5,570 nt of DNA from Desulfobulbus sp. (GTDB taxonomy: Bacteria > Desulfobacterota > Desulfobulbia > Desulfobulbales > Desulfobulbaceae). Shown here piece after piece: positions 1-4,582 of this stretch. The position numbers and the translations under genes are program-made. A model generated the notes under the pieces. The model searched no databases. It saw only the letters and a program-made list of their open reading frames with translations, and was not told the DNA's origin. Position 1 is the first letter of the stretch; every line of letters begins with the position of its first letter. The DNA lies in NCBI GenBank assembly GCA_030600525.1, contig JAUVLX010000246.1, forward strand, positions 1-5,570, in the 5' to 3' direction.

Positions 1-200
1 GCATCGGGTGGTTGCTCTGCCTGGCGAATGGCCAAAAAATTCACTCCAGACATGAGGATATCGAGCATGGAGTCAATGGCTGAGGACAACACAGCCATTG
101 ACCCAGAGAGGATCCCCACTGTAAATTTCATAATTGCCAGGCTTACGGCCATGCCGATGGAGAGTTTGGCAGCCCTGATTTTTTTCTCAGAAAATTTCAT
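1..200 (-). CDS. Cation diffusion facilitator (FieF/YiiP-like metal efflux), N-terminal part
   Basis: CDF proteins are inner-membrane antiporters that export divalent metals such as Zn2+ or Fe2+ in exchange for protons. Only the first 66 residues are here; the gene runs off the left edge. The protein begins MKFSEKKIRAAKLSIGMAVS. A first hydrophobic helix (about residues 12-30) is followed by the family signature SGSMAVLSSAIDSMLD in the second helix. Its D-x-x-x-D pair matches the metal-binding Asp45/Asp49 pair of E. coli YiiP. It then reads on to an R-x-A-E-Q-P-P-D segment, as in family members just before the H-x-F-G-H-G-K loop, which is outside the window. The ATG at 200-198 is chosen because AAAGGA lies just upstream and no other in-frame start exists back to about 270. 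It is divergent from the SLC13 permease gene. Family assignment is firm; the metal cannot be told from this fragment. Confidence 0.88.
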   Translation of the reverse strand, partial: MKFSEKKIRAAKLSIGMAVSLAIMKFTVGILSGSMAVLSSAIDSMLDILMSGVNFLAIRQAEQPPD

Positions 201-262
201 TTTATCCTTTGCTCTCTTTTTCCATACGCGCCTCTTAACAATGCGACCATAGACTCCCCATG

Positions 263-268
263 AGTATA
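263..268 (-). promoter_or_regulatory. Possible -10 element for the CDF gene
   Basis: Read on the minus strand this is TATACT, one mismatch from the sigma-70 -10 consensus, 62 bases upstream of the CDF start codon. The hexamer 17 bases further upstream (CTGGTG) is a weak -35, so this is only a suggestion. Confidence 0.25.
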
Positions 269-315
269 TCCTTTTTCTTGCTCAGCACCAGAAAGATAAT
301 TAATTTTGTATTATT

Positions 316-377
316 TGCCTGCACAGTTACACCTGCCCTGACACAATTGCCTCACGGCTGAAAGCAGGCACCTGCCC
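316..377 (+). repeat. Inverted and direct CCTGC/GCAGG repeats in the permease leader
   Basis: TGCCTGC (316-322) is the exact reverse complement of GCAGGCA (364-370). CCTGC occurs three times (318-322, 332-336, 371-375) and the single GCAGG (364-368) can pair with any of them. All lie in the stretch upstream of the SLC13 start that is probably transcribed. This could be an operator or a set of alternative leader hairpins, or simply chance in a C-rich stretch. Confidence 0.35.
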
Positions 378-388
378 CCCCGCTCCAA

Positions 389-395
389 AAGGAAG
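389..395 (+). promoter_or_regulatory. Shine-Dalgarno of the SLC13 permease gene
   Basis: AAGGAAG ends 8 bases before the ATG at 404. It supports that start rather than a downstream one. Confidence 0.7.
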
Positions 396-403
396 CAGAC
401 CGT

Positions 404-2178
404 ATGGATATCTGGATCACCACTCTTATTCTCCTGGCTACCCTTTACCTGCTTGTTACTGAAAAAATATCCGTCGCCCTGACCGCCATCGGCATCATCG
501 TACTGCTGGTTGTCAGCAACATCCTCTCACCTAAAGAAGCGGTGGCAGGTTTTTCCAACCCAGCAGTTATTACTGTGGGTGCGATGTTTGTCGTGAGCAA
601 GGGCATGATGCGTACCGGCGGGGTGGAGTTTATCAGCCGGAGGGTCATTACCCTTGGCCGGGGTAGCTTTACAGTTGCCCTGGCAATTATTTTATTACTG
701 GTTGCAGTGGCATCAGCATTTATCAATAATACGCCGGTGGTCATACTGTTTATCCCTGTAGTAATGACCATGTGCTGCGAATACGGCCTTAGCCCCTCAA
801 AATTTTTAATCCCTATCTCTTACGCTTCTATCCTTGCCGGTACCTGCACACTGATAGGCACCTCTACCAATATTATCATCAGTGATCTGAGCGCATCATA
901 TGGATACGATCCCCTTTCCATGTTTGAGCTGTCCATTATCGGTGTACCAATAGCCTTGGTAGGTATCCTGTTTCTTCTTGTAACCGCTCCAAAACGCTAC
1001 CAGCCTTGGCAAATCCGGTATGTCAACTCCAGAACGCAGAGCACCGCAAGTACCTTGCCGAGCTGCTGATACCAAAAAACAGCTCGCTTATAGGCAGATT
1101 ACCTGCAAACATTTTTAATCGTAAATACCCCTCGCTCAATGTACTGGAGCTTATTTCCCGTTCTCATATTTATCACCCTGAACGGGACCAAAAGACCATC
1201 TCCGCAGGTGATATTTTACTCGTGAAAGGGTCGCTTAACGACTTGATCGATATTCTCCACAGAGAAGAGGTAGAACTGCCAACAACTGAAAAAGGATTAA
1301 CCCTTGGTGCACAAAAAGACTCCCCGATTGTGGTTGAGCTGATTACCCCTCCCCATTCCCCTCTCTGTAACCAACGGCTGCATAACACCGACCTTGCCGG
1401 GGATTCAGAAGTGCATATCATCGCAGTAAAAAGGAGCAATCTCCACATAAGCGAGCATCAAATTCAGGATGTGCTGCTTAAAACAGGGGATGTACTCCTC
1501 ATCTGGTGCAATGACAGCAAACTTGCCACCATCCGTAACAATACCGATTACCTGGTTATTGAAGATGTCTACGAAGAGCTTATTCACAAACGCAAGGCAG
1601 CGTGGTCAATTATCAATTTTATAGGTATGGTGGGGACGGCCACCCTAGGGTTAGCCGACATAATGACCTGCGCCCTGACAGCGGCCTTTCTCATGATCGT
1701 CACCGGCTGCCTGCAAATGCGGGACGCCTACAAAGCATTGCAGGGTGAAGTATTCCTCTTAATTGCAGGCACCATTGCCCTGGGGGCTGCAATGCACAAA
1801 ACAGGCACCAGTCAACTCTATGCAGAAGCATTTCTGGGCCTTTTTGCAAATTTCTCCCCTGTTGTGGTGCTTGGAGCAATTATCCTGCTCACCTCTATCG
1901 GCACCCAGATTCTCAGCAACAATGCCACTGCTGTCCTGCTCTTGCCTATCGCCATTTCCACTGCCATAGGTATTGGAGTTGACCCAAAACCTTTTATCAT
2001 CGGCGTCTGTTTTGGGGCAAGTGCCTGCTTTGCTACCCCTGTGGGCTATCAGACCAACTTGCTGGTATACGGCCCTGGCGGATACAGTTTCAAAGATTAC
2101 CTGAAACTTGGTATCCCGCTTAACATTTTTGTGGTCATGACAGGCACGTGCACGATTCCGTTTTTCTGGCCCTTTTAA
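404..2178 (+). CDS. SLC13-family (DASS/sulfate-type) permease with two RCK_C domains, frameshifted
   Basis: An inner-membrane, ion-coupled anion carrier. The frame from 404 (stop at 1069) gives the first membrane half, including GFSNPAVITVGAMFVVSKGM and AFINNTPVVILFIPVVM, then LAGTCTLIGTSTNIIISDL, the typical substrate-loop pattern. The other frame, readable from about 997 to 2178, carries two soluble TrkA-C/RCK_C repeats (about residues 216-290 and 306-388 of the repaired protein). It then carries the second membrane half with SNNATAVLLLPIAIS and TPVGYQTNLLVYGPGGYSF, ending in IPFFWPF. The halves join cleanly (PKR-LPALANPV) if one base is restored near 995-1000, giving about 591 residues, normal for SLC13 proteins with RCK_C inserts. 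Substrate is unknown; sulfate or a dicarboxylate is typical of the family. The RCK_C pair suggests ligand gating. The broken frame is probably a sequencing error or a recent mutation; the TTG at 1006 is not a believable independent start. Confidence 0.88.
995..1000 (+). other. Frameshift point in the SLC13 permease gene
   Basis: Upstream codons read Pro-Lys-Arg (CCA AAA CGC); downstream homology continues one frame back as Leu-Pro-Ala-Leu-Ala-Asn. Inserting one C (CGC CTA CCA) joins them, so the sequence lacks a single base here. Confidence 0.75.
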
Positions 2179-2193
2179 AAGGGGACTTTTTTT
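2170..2193 (+). terminator. Probable rho-independent terminator of the SLC13 gene
   Basis: CCCTTTTAAAAGGG (2170-2183) is a perfect palindrome that can fold with CCCTT/AAGGG arms, followed three bases later by seven Ts (2187-2193). It overlaps the permease stop codon. The stem is short and AT-rich in the middle, so efficiency may be modest. Confidence 0.5.
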
Positions 2194-2279
2194 ATGCTCA
2201 AAGACATGCAAAAAATATGTCACGTGCCATAAAAAAGGATATGACACAATAGATCCATTTTTCACAACACCCTTAACAA

Positions 2280-2285
2280 TATACT
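2280..2285 (+). promoter_or_regulatory. Possible -10 element for the frnE-like gene
   Basis: TATACT lies 16 bases before the ATG at 2302. No good -35 exists at 17 bases; TTTTCA at 15 bases is the nearest candidate. The leader would be very short. It is consistent with the gene starting a new transcript after the upstream terminator. Confidence 0.3.
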
Positions 2286-2301
2286 CAGAGAGTAACTCCT
2301 T

Positions 2302-2859
2302 ATGATCCCTGTACTTGATATCTTTTCAGACTACATCTGACCCTGGTGTTATTTCATTACCGGGTGTATTGAAAAACTGACACAAAAATATGCGGTCACC
2401 GTTCGCTGGCGCCCCTTTCCCCTCCATCCGGACACACCGACAGAGGGCATGTCCCTTGAGCAGCTCTTTGGTAGCTCCTGCGCAGAAATCAAGGCTATGG
2501 TCCAACAACAACGCCAGACAGCACGTGAGCTTGGTCTACCTTTTGGGGACCGAACCATGACCTTTAACAGTCGCCTGGCTCAAGAGACAGGGCTATGGGC
2601 AGAGGCGCAAGGCAAGGGTAAGTCCTTTCACAAGGCTGCTTTTCTTGCCTACTTCCGAGACGGCCAGAACCTGGCGCTGCCTGATATCCTCATCAAGCTT
2701 GCAACCGCAACCGGGCTCCCTGCTCACGACGCTGGAAAGATTATAGCCACAAGAAAGTACGCCAAAGCAGTTGATAATGACTGGCAGGAATCAAGATCGA
2801 TCGGTATAACCGCTGTACCAACGGTCCTTTTCGCAGGTCAACGCCTTACCGGTTACTAA
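2302..2859 (+). CDS. FrnE/DsbA-like thiol oxidoreductase, probable selenoprotein (UPWC active site)
   Basis: Thioredoxin-fold proteins of the FrnE/2-hydroxychromene-2-carboxylate isomerase branch of the DsbA family catalyse thiol-disulfide chemistry in the cytoplasm. From ATG 2302 the frame reads MIPVLDIFSDYI, then TGA (2338-2340), then PWCYF. Homologues have CPWC at this point, so TGA replaces the first catalytic Cys and most likely encodes selenocysteine. The same frame continues with family hallmarks: WRPFPLHPDTPTEG (about residues 38-51), a helical insert, and ITAVPT with the cis-Pro (about 172-177). An in-frame TAA at 2293 rules out an earlier start; the Shine-Dalgarno is weak. Without readthrough only an N-terminally truncated product from ATG 2449 would be made, lacking the active site. 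The frame closes at TAA 2857-2859, but family-like sequence (SYDRLEHLIRS) continues to TAA 2920-2922. An intact gene would give 206 residues, normal for the family. No signal peptide is seen. metC follows on the same strand. Confidence 0.82.
2338..2340 (+). other. In-frame TGA, probable selenocysteine codon
   Basis: This TGA sits exactly where FrnE-type proteins have the N-terminal Cys of CPWC, with Pro-Trp-Cys following. Cys-to-Sec exchange at a catalytic thioredoxin-fold Cys is the classic selenoprotein pattern. A TGC/TGT-to-TGA mutation is the alternative. Confidence 0.75.
2352..2374 (+). promoter_or_regulatory. Candidate bacterial SECIS hairpin
   Basis: Starting 11 bases after the TGA, UUUCA (2352-2356) pairs perfectly with UGAAA (2370-2374). 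A U-U mismatch (2357/2369) follows, then three pairs UAC/GUA (2358-2360 with 2366-2368) and a five-base loop CGGGU (2361-2365). This resembles the E. coli fdhF element: a lower stem, an unpaired U, a 3-bp upper stem and a small loop containing GGU about 20 bases past the UGA. It lies inside the coding sequence, as bacterial SECIS elements do, and would bind SelB. Fold inferred by eye. Confidence 0.6.
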
Positions 2860-2922
2860 AGCTACGACCGCCTTGAGCACCTAATACGCTCCCGAGGAGC
2901 AGCAAAACGAAACAACAGGTAA
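2857..2922 (+). other. Conserved C-terminal tail of the frnE-like gene beyond an in-frame TAA
   Basis: After TAA (2857-2859) the same frame continues SYDRLEHLIRSRGAAKRNNR to a second TAA at 2920-2922. FrnE proteins typically end with a GAQ-x-x-x-x-x-L helix. Reading GY-Q-SYDRLEHL, with CAA in place of TAA, restores that pattern, so the first TAA looks like a C-to-T change or a sequence error. Loss of this last helix might still be tolerated. Confidence 0.55.
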
Positions 2923-3140
2923 ACTGCAATACCAAAAAACTACCAACGATTATCCGCATACACCCCAATACAATCATGACCGAAAAAATGCATATAGCCA
3001 CTCGACTGATCAAAGAAGAACAACGCTTTGACACTGTGGGTGGCAAAACAACCAAGACCATAAACCCTGCAATGTACACGGGATCAACAGTCCTGTTTGA
3101 CAATTGCGAAGATCTGGCCCTGGCCAATGCAGGAGAGTAC

Positions 3141-3145
3141 CCGGC
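3141..3145 (+). other. metC: First metC frameshift point
   Basis: The frame from the start reads Glu-Tyr-Pro (GAG TAC CCG). Homology then continues as Gly-Ile-Val-Tyr-Gly one frame back. Adding one G (or C) within CCCGG joins the two, so one base is missing in this short GC run. Confidence 0.7.
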
Positions 3146-3188
3146 ATCGTCTACGGTACCGACCGATTGCCGCCCCAGCGCTCCTTTG

Positions 3189-3196
3189 AAAAAAAA
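3189..3196 (+). other. metC: Second metC frameshift in an A8 run
   Basis: Phe-Glu-Lys-Lys-Met-Gln-Glu-Leu-Glu-Gly, matching the family's x-x-x-x-M-x-E-L-E-G stretch, is restored if this run of eight As were nine. The repaired segment from Tyr-Gly to Leu-Glu-Gly is 21 residues, the same as in E. coli MetC. Confidence 0.75.
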
Positions 3197-3717
3197 TGCA
3201 GGAATTGGAAGGCAGTGCCCTGACCAGAGCCTTTCCATCCGGCATCAGCGCTATTATCAACACCCTGCTTACCTATACCTCCAGCGGGGACCATGCACTG
3301 ATCTGCGACAATGTTTATGGACCAACAGCCAGTTTCTGCAACAAGATCCTTCGCAAATACGATGTTGCGATTGATTTTATTCCGCCTGACATCGGTAGCA
3401 ACATCGTAGAATACCTCCAGCCCAACACCCGACTCATCTACCTAGAATCGCCGGGCTCAAACACCTTTGAGCTGCAGGATATCCCAGCAATCACCAAAGA
3501 AGCCACAAAAAGAGACATTATAACGGTATTGGACAACACTTGGGCCACACCGCTTTTCCTCAACCCTTTTGCCCTTGGCGTGGATATTGTTGTTCAATCT
3601 GTTACCAAATACATCAGCGGCCATTCTGATGTTCTTTTGGGTACAGTGAGCGTCAATCAGCGGTATGCAGAAGAATCTGATACCTTCTATCAGGTGATGG
3701 AGACATTTGCACCACCC

Positions 3718-3720
3718 TAG
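3718..3720 (+). other. metC: In-frame TAG inside metC
   Basis: The frame is unchanged across this TAG: TFAPP on the left and DCSLALRGLKTL on the right are both MetC-like. The position usually holds Asp or another polar residue (S-P-D-D-x-x-L-x-L-R-G-L-x-T). One-base alternatives include Gln, Glu, Lys or Tyr. Nonsense mutation or sequence error is likeliest. Confidence 0.75.
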
Positions 3721-4175
3721 GATTGCTCCCTGGCCCTGCGCGGACTGAAAACCTTGTCTGTTCGTCTGGCACATCATCAGCAGGCCGCATTGATGATAGC
3801 CAAATGGCTTGAACAACATCCTTTTGTGGAAAGGGTGTTCCATCCTGCGTTGCCGAGTCACCCTCAGCATCATCTGTGGCAAAGATATTTCAGCGGATCG
3901 TCAGGTCTGTTTGCTTTTCTAGTCAACAGAGAGTGGGAAGGACCTCTGCTGCCCCGATTCGTTGACAGCCTTGATTTATTTGGTATTGGCTACAGCTGGG
4001 GAGGATACAAGAGCCTGGTTACTATCGGCAGTTGCAAGCGCCGTGAACAATGCGACTATATAGACCGAACTGTTATCCGGCTCAATATCGGCGTGGAAGA
4101 TCCTGAAGATTTAATCAATGACCTGAAAAAAGGATTCAGGATTTTTCACTAAGTATGTTATAGAGATATGTGCTG

Positions 4176-4229
4176 AACGCTTTGCTTTTTTAGATTATTG
4201 ATTTATAGTGTTGCGTAGTACAAAGCGTT
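4176..4229 (+). repeat. 9-bp perfect inverted repeat flanking the small zinc gene's promoter
   Basis: AACGCTTTG (4176-4184) and CAAAGCGTT (4221-4229) are exact reverse complements separated by 36 bases. A TTTTT run follows the right arm after one G (4231-4235). The arms surround a good -10 element. It could be a long-loop terminator for metC, a paired operator, or both. Confidence 0.55.
4182..4209 (+). promoter_or_regulatory. Likely sigma-70 promoter of the small zinc-motif gene
   Basis: TTGCTT (4182-4187) and TATAGT (4204-4209) are spaced 16 bases apart. The -10 matches consensus at five of six positions; the -35 keeps TTG. Transcription would start near 4216, leaving a leader of about 40 bases before ATG 4257. 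Confidence 0.45.
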
Positions 4230-4244
4230 GTTTTTCAATTCATT

Positions 4245-4251
4245 AAGGAGG
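4245..4251 (+). promoter_or_regulatory. Strong Shine-Dalgarno of the small zinc-motif gene
   Basis: AAGGAGG, a near-perfect anti-16S match, ends five bases before ATG 4257. It is the best ribosome site in the window and the main reason to accept the short gene as real. Confidence 0.85.
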
Positions 4252-4256
4252 AAACA

Positions 4257-4430
4257 ATGTCACAAGAAACCAAGAAATCTGTATGTCCCACCTGTCAGGG
4301 AAAAAAAGTAATTGAAGGCGTATGTGAAACCAGCGGTGAATGGCAAGGAAATGACACAGCTGACGGTCAGGTATGCACCCCTGATCAGAAATGTCCTACT
4401 TGCAATGGAACAGGGTATGTAGAAGAGTAA
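4257..4430 (+). CDS. Small protein with two DnaJ-like CxxCxG zinc motifs
   Basis: A 57-residue protein, function not recognised. It begins MSQETKKSVCPTCQGKK and ends KCPTCNGTGYVEE. The second motif fits the DnaJ zinc-finger pattern C-x-x-C-x-G-x-G; the first has C-x-x-C-x-G. Cysteines are at 10, 13, 23, 40, 46 and 49, so the two CxxC pairs probably bind one zinc in a hairpin or rubredoxin-like knuckle; Cys23 and Cys40 could add to this or form a second site. The middle is polar and acidic, with no membrane segment or signal peptide, so it should be a soluble cytoplasmic protein. An ideal Shine-Dalgarno, a promoter and a terminator suggest a single, well-translated gene. A role in binding other proteins or RNA would fit such zinc ribbons but is not shown here. 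Confidence 0.85.
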   Translation: MSQETKKSVCPTCQGKKVIEGVCETSGEWQGNDTADGQVCTPDQKCPTCNGTGYVEE

Positions 4431-4458
4431 CTATTTTTTGTACGGCTCTTGCTTACTA

Positions 4459-4474
4459 GCGTCGAAAATGACGC
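4459..4474 (+). other. Small hairpin downstream of the zinc-motif gene
   Basis: GCGTC (4459-4463) and GACGC (4470-4474) form a 5-bp stem with a six-base loop. No T run follows, so it is not a terminator by itself; it might protect the transcript's 3' end. Confidence 0.3.
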
Positions 4475-4493
4475 CTGGGGCAGGAAGCAACAG

Positions 4494-4542
4494 ACCGGAT
4501 TACCAAGTACTTTTACAGCACAGGCAATCCGGTTTTTATTTT
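4494..4542 (+). terminator. Rho-independent terminator of the small zinc-motif gene
   Basis: ACCGGATT (4494-4501) pairs with AATCCGGT (4526-4533), an 8-bp perfect stem with a 24-base loop, followed by TTTTTATTTT (4533-4542). The T run follows on the plus strand only; on the minus strand there is none, so gapA is at best weakly stopped here. The small gene and gapA converge on it. Confidence 0.7.
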
Positions 4543-4582
4543 CTCCCGCCCGCATTTCATTGCGTCCCCTGATCAATCAGGA

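Larger units (their letters stand above)
201..403. other. Divergent intergenic region between CDF and SLC13 genes
   Basis: This 203-base spacer must hold the promoters of both divergent genes; I see no convincing gene in it. On the minus strand a TATACT (plus-strand AGTATA, 263-268) could be a -10 element for the CDF gene, but its -35 is poor. On the plus strand a possible -10 TATTAT lies at 309-314, also without a good -35. Between that and the permease start are a 7-bp inverted repeat (316-322 with 364-370) and an 8-bp direct repeat ACCTGCCC (331-338 and 370-377). Confidence 0.5.
2976..4152 (+). pseudogene. metC: Cystathionine beta-lyase MetC, broken by two frameshifts and a TAG
   Basis: MetC is a cytoplasmic PLP enzyme of methionine synthesis that cleaves cystathionine to homocysteine, pyruvate and ammonia. 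Fragments in three frames line up with E. coli MetC from end to end. Residues from ATG 2976 run MTEKMHIATRLIKEEQR to ANAGEYP. A middle piece, about 3143-3190, gives GIVYGTDRLPPQRSFEK. The third frame, from about 3196, gives MQELEGSALTRAFPSGISAI, YLESPGS, DNTWATPLF and the PLP-lysine segment SVTKYISGHSD. It meets TAG at 3718-3720, then continues DCSLALRGLKTL, GSSGLFAF, YSWGGYKSL and RLNIGVEDPEDLI to TAA 4152. YSWGGY and SVTKY-x-x-GHSD favour cystathionine beta-lyase over gamma-synthase. With two bases restored and TAG read through, it is 392 residues (E. coli about 395). ATG 2976 fits the E. coli N terminus but has no clear Shine-Dalgarno. It may be intact in the organism if the lesions are sequencing errors. 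Confidence 0.88.

Noticed and set aside
28..252. Plus-strand 74-codon open frame at the left edge
   Set aside because: It is antisense to the CDF signature on the minus strand, which is clear family sequence.
988..1008. Programmed -1 frameshift at AAAA (991-994) joining the two halves of the permease
   Set aside because: The site lacks a proper X-XXY-YYZ heptamer and I see no stimulatory structure. The protein must be fused to work, and other one-base losses occur nearby, so a plain deletion or sequencing error is simpler.
1759..2265. Minus-strand open frame of 168 codons and the plus-strand 68-codon frame at 1763
   Set aside because: Both are shadows of the well-supported permease C-terminal half; their products are low-complexity and match no family pattern.
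2341..2364. Hairpin CCC(U)GGU/ACC-GGG starting right after the TGA as the SECIS element
   Set aside because: It has a bulged U, a 3-bp upper stem and a loop starting GU, but lies only about 8 bases from the TGA, too close for the usual bacterial SECIS spacing. It competes with the better placed 2352-2374 hairpin.
2449..2859. Short frnE-like gene starting at ATG 2449
   Set aside because: Family homology extends upstream in the same frame through the TGA to ATG 2302; the short version would lack the active site and the beta strand before it.
2846..3238. Minus-strand open frame opposite the start of metC
   Set aside because: It overlaps MetC-homologous sequence on the plus strand and shows no domain pattern of its own.
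2857..3720. Genetic code change reading TAA/TAG as glutamine
   Set aside because: The permease, metC, zinc-motif gene and gapA all end with TAA at the expected family length, so TAA is a normal stop here.
3457..3882. Minus-strand open frame of 141 codons opposite metC
   Set aside because: It is antisense to conserved MetC motifs including the PLP-lysine region; there is no ribosome site or recognisable motif.
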